NCBI GenBank assembly: GCA_965204685.1
Contig: OZ242004.1
Span: 1,426,001-1,490,000 of the forward strand
DNA length: 64,000 bases
Reading direction: 5' to 3'
DNA from: Bin87 sp965204685
GTDB taxonomy: Bacteria; Chloroflexota; Dehalococcoidia; Lucifugimonadales; UBA3495
The notes beneath the pieces are model-generated. The model had not been told where the DNA came from, ran no database searches, and saw only the letters and a list, made by a program, of their open reading frames with translations. This document shows positions 1-7,872 of the stretch, in pieces. Position numbers and translations under genes: made by a program. Each line of letters begins with the position of its first letter. The first letter of the stretch is position 1.

Positions 1-1214
1 AGGAACACAATCGGCCACGGGCTGCCCGTCATGTCCAGCAGCACGCTGAAGATCAGTGCCTGCGCCCCCGCGTACAGGTAGCCGTGAGCGTCCAGCACGC
101 CGGCGCCGGTGGCTGCCATCTTGCGACCCGACAGGTCAACGGAAATCGTGGAAATCAGCGACACTCCCATGCTGATGCCGCCCCACAGCATCAGCGCCGC
201 GCCCAGCCAGGCGTTGGAGGGTGGCGCGATGGCGATCGCCACCAGGGCCGCCGCCGACAGGAAGCAGGACGCGATGACCAGCGGCCTTCGCCGGCTCCCC
301 AGCAGCCGGTCCGATATGAACCCCGATAGCGGCGGCGCGATCAGGTATCCCAGCGGCAGCAGGAAGGTGATCAGCACGGTCTGCGTGATGTCCAGTCCGC
401 CGGCCTCGAAGTAGTACAGGGGCACCCACGTGGTCAGCCCGTACCGCGCCACGTTCTCCAGGCCCTTGACGTGACAGGCCAACTGGAAGCGCGAGTTCGT
501 CAGCAGCACCTTGTAGGGTCCAAACCCTCTGAGCCTCGCGTCGTCCACCGCCTCCGGCGCCGCTGAAATCTCATCCTCCTCAATGTATTCGGGCAGTCCC
601 ACGTCCCGGGGTCGGTCCCGGGTCAGGAAGTAGAATGCCACCCCCAGCACCATGATGATCAGCGGCGGATAGCGGAAGGCGGCCCGCCAACCCCACTCCG
701 CCGCAACCCAGCTGCTCAGCCACCACATCAGCAGCATCGCCCCGCCGCTCACGGTGCCCACGAAGCCCATGGCGATGCCGCGCTCCCGCCGCGGCCACCA
801 CTGGCTGATCATGCTGATCGCCGGCGACCAGCAGGCGGCGTTCACGAACCCGGCCAGCGCCCACGGGATGGCCATCGTCACCGCCGACGTGCCAAAGGAC
901 GTGGCCCAGTTGAACACCGTCGTGAACACCGCGCCCAGCGTCACCCACAACCGCAGCCCGTATGCTTCCGACATCCGCCCGTGCACCAGGTCGCCCAGCA
1001 TGAACCCCCACAGCAGCATCGCGTTGATGATGCCGATCTCGATGTTGGTCAGCTGCAGGTCGTCCTTGATCAGCGGCGACGTGGGCCAGAAATTGAACCT
1101 CCCGGTATAAACAAACAGGTAAAAGGCGCAGAAGGACACCAGCACCTGCCACTTCCACCGGTGATACCGCCGCGGCAGATCGGCATACGCAACCGGGCCG
1201 GATAATGCGCTCAT
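1..1214 (-). CDS. MFS transporter, C-terminus cut by window edge
   Basis: This is the N-terminal 404 codons of a major facilitator superfamily permease running off the left edge. Translation from the ATG at 1214 begins MSALSGPVAYADLPRRYHRW, a short cytoplasmic N-terminus, followed by hydrophobic helices. Seen directly are the loop DLVHGRMSEAYGLRLW after TM2 (an MFS motif-A-like GxLxDRxGrr position) and ISQWWPRRERGIAMGF after TM4, the layout of OPA/ACS-type MFS anion or organic-acid symporters. A hydrophilic linker (GLPEYIEEDEISAAPEAVDD) after TM6 separates the two halves. The substrate cannot be told from sequence. The next gene upstream is on the same strand 65 bases away, so it may be co-transcribed. 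Family assignment is confident; specificity is unknown. Confidence 0.85.
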   Translation of the reverse strand, partial: MSALSGPVAYADLPRRYHRWKWQVLVSFCAFYLFVYTGRFNFWPTSPLIKDDLQLTNIEIGIINAMLLWGFMLGDLVHGRMSEAYGLRLWVTLGAVFTTVFNWATSFGTSAVTMAIPWALAGFVNAACWSPAISMISQWWPRRERGIAMGFVGTVSGGAMLLMWWLSSWVAAEWGWRAAFRYPPLIIMVLGVAFYFLTRDRPRDVGLPEYIEEDEISAAPEAVDDARLRGFGPYKVLLTNSRFQLACHVKGLENVARYGLTTWVPLYYFEAGGLDITQTVLITFLLPLGYLIAPPLSGFISDRLLGSRRRPLVIASCFLSAAALVAIAIAPPSNAWLGAALMLWGGISMGVSLISTISVDLSGRKMAATGAGVLDAHGYLYAGAQALIFSVLLDMTGSPWPIVF

Positions 1215-1279
1215 TGTGGCTGGAATAATTGTGGCTGGAATAGTCGAGGTATTTGCGTTCTGCTACCGGCCGGATTCTC

Positions 1280-1666
1280 TCAAACGGCCTCATCGACGGA
1301 CGGTTTCATCGCTGCACTGTCGCTTCCATCATCAGCCAACAGAACGCCATCTTCCGGGAGATAATCATGGTCAAGCAACGCGCCCTGCTGACGCTCCAGC
1401 GCAAAAGGAGACGCAAAGCCATCGCCCACGCGAGCCAGATACCAGCCGCCGTATGAGCATTTCAGCAGCACGGCGCGTAAATCGCACCTGCCCGCCCTCA
1501 ACTCGCATAACTGTTCCGGCGACACGCCCGTTATCAGATACCGGTCGGCATCCGGTTCCGAGTCAACCATCGCCCCCAGATAGCAGCTTCCGCTGTCATC
1601 TCGGCCCTCAAACACCTGGACGCCGTCGTAGTACAAAAGCGTTGCCGTAAGTTGTGCCGTTTTCAT
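1280..1666 (-). CDS. Hypothetical protein, possibly DUF6575-like
   Basis: A 128-residue soluble protein without signal peptide or membrane segment. The N-terminus (TATLLYYDGVQVFEGRDDSG) and the following SCYLGAMVD...RYLITGVSPEQLCELRAGRCDLRAVLL recall small bacterial proteins grouped as DUF6575. That match is from memory and unverified. Its ATG overlaps the stop codon of the upstream gene (1663..2040) by 4 bases (ATGA), so the two are translationally coupled and probably act together. Function unknown. The compact coupled layout resembles toxin-antitoxin modules, but no toxin motif is visible. Confidence 0.65.
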   Translation of the reverse strand: MKTAQLTATLLYYDGVQVFEGRDDSGSCYLGAMVDSEPDADRYLITGVSPEQLCELRAGRCDLRAVLLKCSYGGWYLARVGDGFASPFALERQQGALLDHDYLPEDGVLLADDGSDSAAMKPSVDEAV

Positions 1667-2040
1667 GCCGCCACCGCCAGGCAGTTACCCATAATGTCGT
1701 AATCAGCCAGTGGCCACCAGGTGAAATGCGAACGTCGGCCCGTGCGCTGAATGTACCCGGCGCCACGGCCCAAATTCACCTGACAAATTGTACAGCCGCG
1801 AAAGTTTCTCAAGTTTAGTAGCAACTGCGACTCTCTGATATCGTCATGGACCGAAAGACCGCGCGCTTGACACTCGGAAACACTGGGAAAGTGGCGGTCG
1901 GGAAACATCGCGCGTTGGGACCTGAAGTCGGCATCCCTGGGCGGGTCATGCCGTACAACGCGATATACAACGAGAGGCTCCGTTATTTCCACCGCTTCAT
2001 TCGGTGGACAATCCACCGGCAAAGGTTCACGAAAAGTCAT
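1663..2040 (-). CDS. Hypothetical protein, first gene of a coupled pair
   Basis: A 125-residue protein starting at the ATG at 2040. The frame stays open further upstream, but that part overlaps the VOC gene and has low-complexity Ser/Arg content typical of a shadow, so the internal ATG is preferred. The core VVYRVVRHDPPRDADFRSQR followed by a Leu-rich helix (RESQLLLNLRNF) and CTICQVNLGRG resembles small proteins that often accompany a second short gene in Chloroflexota and cyanobacteria. This is recalled, not verified. It ends in the start codon of the next gene (ATGA). No catalytic motif is recognisable. The pair could be a toxin-antitoxin-like module; this is speculation from layout only. 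Confidence 0.6.
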   Translation of the reverse strand: MTFREPLPVDCPPNEAVEITEPLVVYRVVRHDPPRDADFRSQRAMFPDRHFPSVSECQARGLSVHDDIRESQLLLNLRNFRGCTICQVNLGRGAGYIQRTGRRSHFTWWPLADYDIMGNCLAVAA

Positions 2041-2110
2041 CGGAAGATTAATATCAAGACCGCCGCTGCCGATGATCCAGCAGCGGCGGCGATGTCTCCG
2101 CGCTATCCGA

Positions 2111-2590
2111 TTAGCGCTTGGTGTGCAGCAGTTCCTTGGCCTCGTCCAGCAGCTCTTCGTCGCTGCGGCTGAGGTCCAGCGGATCCCCGTGGGGCTGCGG
2201 AACCGGGAAGCCGGTCTTGTAGTACAGCTCGATGCGGTTCCCTTCCGGATCGAAGAAGTACATCCCAAAGGCGTTGCCGTGGCTGACGATCCGGTCGATG
2301 GTGCAGTTCTCGGCGTCTATCCGTTCCTTGAACTCGCGCATGTCCTGGATGGACGGGACCGCGAAGGAAATCTGCTGGATGACCTTGGCATCGTCAGAGG
2401 TGACGCGGCCTTCCATCAGCACGAACTCGTGGTGCTCGGCCACCGGATCGGAGCTCATGAAGACCATGCGCCGCTGTTCCAAGTCCTCGTCCGCGATTTT
2501 CAGCCCCAGCACTCGGCTGTAAAAATCGCGCATCTTCATCAGGTCGGTGGCGTAGATGCCAACGTGTCCAAGTCCACCAATCTGGGCCAT
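2111..2590 (-). CDS. VOC (glyoxalase/extradiol dioxygenase) superfamily protein
   Basis: A 159-residue single-chain VOC protein. Metal-site residues are recognisable: the His of GLGHVGIYATDLMKMRDFYSRVLGLKI near residue 9, the His of HEFVLMEG near residue 54, and the Glu of GNRIELYY near residue 126. These form the usual 2-His-1-Glu triad of glyoxalases and extradiol dioxygenases. The PEGNRIELY motif is typical of catechol-2,3-dioxygenase-like members. The C-terminal GDPLDLSRSDEELLDEAKELL tail is extra. Substrate unknown. The start is supported by GGAGGTAATGAT upstream on the minus strand. It is probably monocistronic or loosely linked to its neighbours. Confidence 0.85.
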   Translation of the reverse strand: MAQIGGLGHVGIYATDLMKMRDFYSRVLGLKIADEDLEQRRMVFMSSDPVAEHHEFVLMEGRVTSDDAKVIQQISFAVPSIQDMREFKERIDAENCTIDRIVSHGNAFGMYFFDPEGNRIELYYKTGFPVPQPHGDPLDLSRSDEELLDEAKELLHTKR

Positions 2591-2669
2591 ATCATTACCT
2601 CCTGCAGGGTCTCGTGTTGTGGCGAACGTTATTCCAGCCCACCGGGGATGTCAAGCGCGGGGCTGTGCG

Positions 2670-5075
2670 CTACCGCAGCTGCACCACCGTGACCCCGGCC
2701 GCGCTGCCGCCTTCCCCCGGCTCAGTCGCGGCAACCAGCGGATGCCCGGACAGGTACTCCCGTATCGCCCGCCGCAGCGCCCCGGTGCCCTTGCCATGCA
2801 CGATCTTCAGCGATGACATGCCCTCAAGGGCGGCGTCATCCAGCAGCGAATCGATCACGTTCAACGCTTCATCCACGCGGTACCCGTGCAGGTTCACCTC
2901 GGGGCTCAGCGTCCGCTTGCTCTCCGGTCGGCGGTAGACCACGCCGGCCTGCTCCGCCACCGGGTGCAGCCGGTCGGCCGGCCGGTCCAACTGGTAAACT
3001 GGCAGCCGGGCCTTCATGCTGCCGATGAGCACCTCGACTTCCTGCTGCTGGTCCGGTGCCGCCACCACCTCCACGGGACGGGACACGCCGCGGATGTACA
3101 CCCGGTCTCCGACCCGCAGGTCGTGGTACCACGGCGGCCGTTCCACCGGAATCGGCGCCCAATCCGGGGATACCACCTCCCGCTGCGCCTCCGCCAGCCG
3201 TTCCCGTTCCGCGCGCAAATCCACCTCGCGAGCCTGGGCGTCGGCGGCAACGGATGATCGCTCCAGCGACCGTTCGGCGCGGCGGATCCGCCCGGCCAGA
3301 TCCACGATCTGCTCGGCCAGTTCTCGCCGGGCGTCCTCCACCAGTTGGGCCTTGGTGTCCTCCACCGTCTCCAGTTGCTGCGCGATTTCCTGCTCCCGAG
3401 CTCGCGCCGCGTTCAGCGCCTGCTCGGCCTCCAGGCGCAGTTCGGAGACCGTCAGCCGCTCCTCCTGGAGTTCCTGCAACAACTGGTCGGTCCGCACGTG
3501 GCTCGGTTCCAGGTGCGATTGTGCCCCGGTGATCACCGCATCCGGCAACCCCAGCCGCGCGGCGATGGTCAGCGCGTAGCTGCGGCCCGGCACTCCGTGG
3601 GTCAGGCGGTAGGTGGGTTCCAGCGTGCGCGGGTTCAGGTCCACGCTGGCGTTGACCATGCCCGGCTCTTCCTGCGCCAAGCGCGCCACGTTCCGGTGGT
3701 GCGTCGTCGCCACCACCATCGCCCCCAGGTCGCGTAGGTGAGACAGCAGCGCGATCGCCAGCGCCGAACCCTCTTCCGGATCCGTCGCCGATCCCAACTC
3801 GTCAATCAGGATCAGGGAGTGGGCGGTGGCAACGTCCATGATCCGTTGCAGGTTGCGGATGTGGCTGCTGAAGGTGGACAGCGACTCGAAGATGCTCTGC
3901 TGGTCGCCGATGTCGGCGTAGACACCGTCCAGCAGTGGCAGCACGGCGTCGTCCGCCGGCACTTGCAGGCCGGCGTGGGCCATCATGGCCAGGAGGCCCA
4001 CGGTCTTCAGGGCCACGGTCTTCCCGCCGGCGTTGGGGCCGGTGATGACCAGCACCGGACGGCCCTCGGCGATACTGATCGTGGTGGGCACGACATCGCC
4101 CGCCAGCAGCGGGTGCCGCCCCCCGGTGATCTCCATGCGCCGCGACTCCCCGGCGCCCAGCAGCGTGGGCGGCACTGCACGCAGCGACGCCGCGTAGCGC
4201 CCCTTGGCTGCGGCCAGGTCCAGCCGGGCCAGCAGGCTCAGCATCAGCGATATGTCGTCCGAGTACCGGCCCACCATCTCCGATAACTGCCGCAGCACCC
4301 GTTCTTCCTCGCGCTGCTCCGCCAGTCGGGTCTCCCGCCAGCGGTTGCCCAGGTCGATAGCCGGCATGGGTTCGATGAACACCGTAGCTCCGCTGTCGGA
4401 AACGTCGTGGACGATCCCGGGGGCTTGTCCCTTGAACTCGGTCTTGATGAGCAGGACCATGCGCCCATTGCGCTCGGTGACGATATCCTCCTGGATGACG
4501 CCGGAGCGCTGGTACCGCCGCAGCGACCGCTGCATCACGTCGTTGAGTGAAGACCAGGACGAGCGGGATTCCCGTCGGAGGCGGGCCAAATCCGGCGACG
4601 CTTCATCCAGCACGTCGCCGCCGGGCCCGATGGCGCGATTGACTGCGCTCTCCAAATCAGGCAGTTCGGGCAGGTTCTGCGCGATGGCCGCCAGCACGGG
4701 CAGATCGTCGCGCCGCGCCAGAGAGTTGCGGTTCCAGCGGGCGGCGGTGGCCAGCGCGCCCACGTGGCGCAATTCCTCTCCGCGCAGCACGCCGCCCAGC
4801 AGGGCCCGTTGCACCGCCGGACGCAGGTCTTCCTCCGGGCCAAGTTCCAGGGCGCCGGTGGTATCCAACAGGCGGCGGGCCTCGGCGGTTTCCTGCTGCC
4901 GCACGGCAATGTCGCGCGGATCAAACGAGGGGATCAGTTCGGCGGCTAACTCGCCGCCCAGGGTCGTGCGGGTGGCCTCAGCCAGGCGGAGCCGGATCTG
5001 GTCAAATTCCAGCAGGCCGATTGCCCACTGGAAGCCGTCATCAGGTGGGATGGGTTGTTCGTCCGCCGAAGTCAT
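2670..5075 (-). CDS. mutS2: MutS2 family endonuclease/ATPase with Smr domain
   Basis: An 801-residue MutS2. The core MutS lever/clamp region is followed by the ATPase: Walker A GPNAGGKT at about residues 346-353, the DIGDQQSIFESLSTFSSH signature, and Walker B LILIDELGSATDP. A long coiled coil (about 510-640, rich in Glu, Arg and Ala) leads to a KOW-like beta segment. The C-terminus is an Smr nuclease domain with LHGYRVDEAL and the HGKGTGALR motif. Length is close to the family norm (about 780-800). MutS2 acts on branched DNA or on collided ribosomes. I chose the ATG at 5075 over an in-frame TTG at 5099, because a TATAAT box ends 7 bases before the ATG, suggesting a leaderless transcript. Confidence 0.95.
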   Translation of the reverse strand: MTSADEQPIPPDDGFQWAIGLLEFDQIRLRLAEATRTTLGGELAAELIPSFDPRDIAVRQQETAEARRLLDTTGALELGPEEDLRPAVQRALLGGVLRGEELRHVGALATAARWNRNSLARRDDLPVLAAIAQNLPELPDLESAVNRAIGPGGDVLDEASPDLARLRRESRSSWSSLNDVMQRSLRRYQRSGVIQEDIVTERNGRMVLLIKTEFKGQAPGIVHDVSDSGATVFIEPMPAIDLGNRWRETRLAEQREEERVLRQLSEMVGRYSDDISLMLSLLARLDLAAAKGRYAASLRAVPPTLLGAGESRRMEITGGRHPLLAGDVVPTTISIAEGRPVLVITGPNAGGKTVALKTVGLLAMMAHAGLQVPADDAVLPLLDGVYADIGDQQSIFESLSTFSSHIRNLQRIMDVATAHSLILIDELGSATDPEEGSALAIALLSHLRDLGAMVVATTHHRNVARLAQEEPGMVNASVDLNPRTLEPTYRLTHGVPGRSYALTIAARLGLPDAVITGAQSHLEPSHVRTDQLLQELQEERLTVSELRLEAEQALNAARAREQEIAQQLETVEDTKAQLVEDARRELAEQIVDLAGRIRRAERSLERSSVAADAQAREVDLRAERERLAEAQREVVSPDWAPIPVERPPWYHDLRVGDRVYIRGVSRPVEVVAAPDQQQEVEVLIGSMKARLPVYQLDRPADRLHPVAEQAGVVYRRPESKRTLSPEVNLHGYRVDEALNVIDSLLDDAALEGMSSLKIVHGKGTGALRRAIREYLSGHPLVAATEPGEGGSAAGVTVVQLR

Positions 5076-5082
5076 GGCCGGA

Positions 5083-5088
5083 ATTATA
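5083..5088 (-). promoter_or_regulatory. -10 box of mutS2, probable leaderless promoter
   Basis: Reading the minus strand, TATAAT is followed by exactly 7 bases and then the ATG of mutS2. A transcription start at the usual distance would fall on the start codon itself. No Shine-Dalgarno sequence and no convincing -35 box are seen. The same spacing occurs before fabF. Confidence 0.4.
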
Positions 5089-5111
5089 GCACCGGCCAAC
5101 TCGGAAGCCGG

Positions 5112-5405
5112 TTATGCCAAACGAAGTTCGCCATGCGAGCCAAGATGCTCCAACACCAATGTTTCGGCGTCGGGCTTACTGTAGATCAGGAGCAGGTTGG
5201 GGCGAATATGGCACTCCCTATGACCTATCCATCTCCCGGCCAACGCATGATCACGGTACCTTTCGGGAAGGGTCTCGTCCGCAGCCAGCATACGAGCAAC
5301 CCGGTCGAGTTCAGCATCCAAAGTATCTCGATATTGTCCACGTTTTTCACGTCTATAATCACGACGGAATGGCCTGGTGCGTCTAACCGTCCTCATCGTC
5401 GTCAT
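5112..5405 (-). CDS. YafQ-type mRNA interferase toxin
   Basis: A 97-residue RelE/YafQ-superfamily toxin. Recognisable features are the N-terminal RRTRPFRRDYRRE, DHALAGRWIGHRECHIRPNLLLIYSK (the conserved H-L-G-W-R-xCHI-LLIY core of YafQ), and the C-terminal LEHLGSHGELRLA. The His of GSHGEL corresponds to the catalytic His of YafQ. The usual terminal Phe after it is replaced by Arg-Leu-Ala, so activity may differ. The start is uncertain between ATG at 5405 and ATG at 5396; both overlap the end of the antitoxin gene, as is usual for coupled TA genes. It is expected to cut mRNA on the ribosome when the antitoxin is degraded. Confidence 0.85.
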   Translation of the reverse strand: MTTMRTVRRTRPFRRDYRREKRGQYRDTLDAELDRVARMLAADETLPERYRDHALAGRWIGHRECHIRPNLLLIYSKPDAETLVLEHLGSHGELRLA

Positions 5406-5664
5406 CTCTATTAAGTTCGGCGATGAGGTCGTCGACGCTGCCAACAGTTACCAGCTCTCCGCGTTCCGCCGCTTCCATGGCCGCGATCGTCTCCGGACCG
5501 GGGATGACGCAGGAGAAGGGCAGATCCCCTTCGTCGGCTATGTTCTGCATCAGCAAGTAAAGCGCGTCGGAAACAGTGAGGTAGTGACATTCCAGCACCT
5601 CCTGCACTCTATCCCACGTCTGCCGGTCAATGCTGGCGCTGGCGCTGATTTTAACTTCGCTCAT
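5383..5664 (-). CDS. RelB/DinJ-type antitoxin
   Basis: A 93-residue antitoxin paired with the downstream YafQ-like toxin. The N-terminus (MSEVKISASASIDRQTWDRVQEVLECHYLTVSDALYLLM) is a ribbon-helix-helix DNA-binding domain of the RelB/DinJ type. The acidic C-terminus (VDDLIAELNRDDDDEDG) would wrap the toxin. The ATG at 5664 is preceded by GGGAGG at good spacing. The open frame continues upstream to 5925 but overlaps the Vms1-like gene and is not coding-like. The gene overlaps the toxin by about 14-23 bases, so toxin translation is coupled to antitoxin translation. Such operons are normally autoregulated through the RHH domain. Confidence 0.85.
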   Translation of the reverse strand: MSEVKISASASIDRQTWDRVQEVLECHYLTVSDALYLLMQNIADEGDLPFSCVIPGPETIAAMEAAERGELVTVGSVDDLIAELNRDDDDEDG

Positions 5665-5708
5665 ATCTACAACCTCCCGATTACCGCACCATCGCAGTAT
5701 ATCTGATG

Positions 5709-6506
5709 TCACTCCGCCCAACTCAGCGGATACAGGCGACACTGGTACAGCATGGCCCCCACCTCGTCCAGGGAGGCGCGATTGGGCTCGCGCACGTCCA
5801 GGCGGCGCTCCAGGATTATCGGAGCAAGGCGGGACAACGTCTGGCACTCCTTGAGGAAACCGTTGACCGTCGCGGCTTCGCCGCCCAGCGCGACGTAGTC
5901 CAACTTGTGCATCCACGGCCGCCACTGCGCATCCAGAACGCCGGACGCCTCCGCGTACAGCCGGTGGATCTGGTTTTCCCGGACCCGTTGGAACCGGCGT
6001 TGCGAGGTTCCCCCGGCGTGATGCTTGCCCTTCACGTAGCGGGTGTCAGTCTTGGACACGGCCAGGCGTTGGCCCTCGTACACCGCGATGGCGTAGCGGC
6101 CCAGGCGCACCAGCGCGACGCCGATGGTCAACTCCGCCGACAGCATCGTCCGCAGGGGCCAGTCGTAAATGATGTCTCCCGTCCACATGTCATTCAGGGG
6201 AAACGGGGGCAGCACGGCCAGGCCCGCGTTGCCAACGCGAAAGGCGACGACGCCCGTGGGTGATCGCAACACCCGGCTGCCCGCGCGCTCCAGGGTCGCG
6301 ATCCAGGAGTCCGGCTTCCTGTCCCGCGACAGGGCGAACATGGCGGAGTCGTCGCGCGCCGCCTCGCCGGGAAAATAGAGCGTCGCCGACAGCTCGGCCG
6401 TCTCCGAACGCGCTCGGAGTTCGGTCAGCAACGCATCCATGCGCTGCGCCGACGCCGTCTGCCCGGCGCGGATGTTCAAGTCGGTCAGCACACTCTCTCC
6501 GCGCAT
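5709..6506 (-). CDS. Vms1/ANKZF1-like (VLRF1-type) peptidyl-tRNA hydrolase
   Basis: A 265-residue eRF1-fold release-factor homologue of the bacterial Vms1-like (VLRF1) type. The key motif is GGTSQRRF at residues 165-172, preceded by KGKHHA and followed by QRVREN. This is the bacterial equivalent of the GGQ loop, usually written GGxSxxRf with the catalytic Gln displaced, here Gln169. The upstream beta strands (YAIAVYEGQRLAVSKTDTRYVKG) and downstream helix fit the eRF1 domain 2 fold. In eukaryotes and actinobacteria these proteins cleave peptidyl-tRNA stuck on split large subunits. Length matches bacterial members. It is divergent from the DinB-fusion gene, sharing a 102-bp intergenic region with the palindrome GGTTA-ATGA-TAACC at 6513-6526, which may be an operator. 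Confidence 0.75.
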   Translation of the reverse strand: MRGESVLTDLNIRAGQTASAQRMDALLTELRARSETAELSATLYFPGEAARDDSAMFALSRDRKPDSWIATLERAGSRVLRSPTGVVAFRVGNAGLAVLPPFPLNDMWTGDIIYDWPLRTMLSAELTIGVALVRLGRYAIAVYEGQRLAVSKTDTRYVKGKHHAGGTSQRRFQRVRENQIHRLYAEASGVLDAQWRPWMHKLDYVALGGEAATVNGFLKECQTLSRLAPIILERRLDVREPNRASLDEVGAMLYQCRLYPLSWAE

Positions 6507-6608
6507 GGTTATGGTTAATGATAACCGATTCCGTAACCGAAACTCCCCAGGGTATGTGCAATAATGCTACGCCAGCCAAAGAGCACTGCGACTTGAAGAG
6601 GATTTGCG

Positions 6609-7775
6609 ATGGTTTCCCACGACGTGCCTACCGATGCCGGTTCAGAGGCCCTGTCCGCCCACGAGCGTCAACAAAGGGCGCTGCAACGGCTGGACGACGG
6701 ACACTCCGCCCTGCTGGACGCCCTGGATGGCCTGAGCGAAACCGAGGCGTTCCTCGGTTCACGCTGGTCGGTCTGGGAGGTGATGCAGCACCTGCTCACC
6801 GAGAGTTTCGTGGAGGCACTGGAGCAGATCGCGTCGGGCGAGCGGGAGATGCTGCCCGCCTTCGACGCCCGCACCGATCGCATCGCTGCCGATGTAGCCA
6901 AGCTGGAAGCCAACTACCGGCGGTTCCGCAATCTAATTTCAGGATTGACGGAAGAACAACTCGACCTGCCGGCCACACCGTACAATCCCGAAAACAACTA
7001 TCCCGCCCTGTCTCTGCTGGACCTGATCGAGCGGGTGTCGGGACACGAGGGCAATCACGCCCGTCAGGTGGTGGAAACGCGCAAGTACGTGGCCGCGTTC
7101 CGGTCGGCGGCTCGGGCTGTGACCGTCGCCGGACTGGGTACAGGCAGCCGTGAATCCGTGCCCACCACAACCCGCGAGCTGCTTTCCAACGCCGATTATG
7201 TCATCGGAACTCAGGCTGCCCTTGCTATCGCCCGGCCGTGGATCCGCTCGGTGGAGTTGGAACTGCGCCCGGACAATCAGGAAGAGCTGGTCAACCGGCT
7301 GGTACGCGACATTCGGGCCGGCCTGTGGTCCATGGTGGTGACGCTGGGAGACCCGGCGGAATCCGCGCCCGGCCTGATCCACCAACTGGAGCAAGCGGTG
7401 GGCAAGGTTTCGATGGTCTCTGCGCCCGGTTTCTACCGGCTGGCCCTCGAACTGGCCGGCATCTCGCCCCTGGACGCCGTCTGCGCCTCCGTGGAACACA
7501 TCAGCGAGGCCGTCGGGGTGCCCCATGCCGCCGGGGTGCCCCATACCGACGATAGGGCGACGGTGATCTTGGGGTCGGAGCACGCCGGACCGTGGCGTAA
7601 GGCTGCCGCCGCCCTGGCCGCCTCCGGTATCGGGACCAACCGCACGGTGCGCCTCGCCGCAAACCTGTCGGGACCGGCGACGGTCACCGCTGCAACGCTC
7701 CGGGATCTGTTGGAAACCGAGTCCGGTGAGGCGCCGGCTCAGGTGGACTCGGCCCTGGTGCTGGTTCCGGCGTGA
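6609..7775 (+). CDS. DinB-like domain fused to CbiE-like tetrapyrrole methylase domain
   Basis: A 388-residue two-domain protein. Residues 1-165 form a DinB four-helix bundle: LQRLDDGHSALLDALDGL, SVWEVMQHLLTES with His61, and LIERVSGHEGNHARQ with His146 and His150, a plausible metal triad. From residue 171 a Rossmann-like tetrapyrrole methylase (CobL/CbiE type) begins: VTVAGLGTGSRESVPTTTRELLSNADYVIG matches the GxGPGdpellT start of SAM-binding precorrin methylases. VVTLGDPAES corresponds to the SGDP strand and SAPGFYRLALELAGISPLDA to the substrate loop. The canonical GxGPG is altered to GLGTG. No other cobalamin genes are nearby, so a corrin substrate is doubtful. The start follows GAAGAGGA. 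The combination is unusual; the function is not known. Confidence 0.75.
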   Translation: MVSHDVPTDAGSEALSAHERQQRALQRLDDGHSALLDALDGLSETEAFLGSRWSVWEVMQHLLTESFVEALEQIASGEREMLPAFDARTDRIAADVAKLEANYRRFRNLISGLTEEQLDLPATPYNPENNYPALSLLDLIERVSGHEGNHARQVVETRKYVAAFRSAARAVTVAGLGTGSRESVPTTTRELLSNADYVIGTQAALAIARPWIRSVELELRPDNQEELVNRLVRDIRAGLWSMVVTLGDPAESAPGLIHQLEQAVGKVSMVSAPGFYRLALELAGISPLDAVCASVEHISEAVGVPHAAGVPHTDDRATVILGSEHAGPWRKAAAALAASGIGTNRTVRLAANLSGPATVTAATLRDLLETESGEAPAQVDSALVLVPA

Positions 7776-7872
7776 CCACCCCGACAGTCGGGATGCGGCG
7801 GGTATAATACCCGGGCAATACCGGATATCAACCGGGTCCGCCGCACGGCGAACTCAGGACGGAGGAAGAGCA

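Noticed and set aside
580..1293. 237-residue minus-strand frame starting upstream of the MFS gene
   Set aside because: It is out of frame with the MFS reading that begins at 1214 and shows no hydrophobic helices; the MFS frame is clearly the coding one.
6609..7775. Cobalamin biosynthesis gene cbiE
   Set aside because: The SAM-loop is altered, it is fused to DinB, and no cob/cbi genes are nearby, so a corrin role is not supported.
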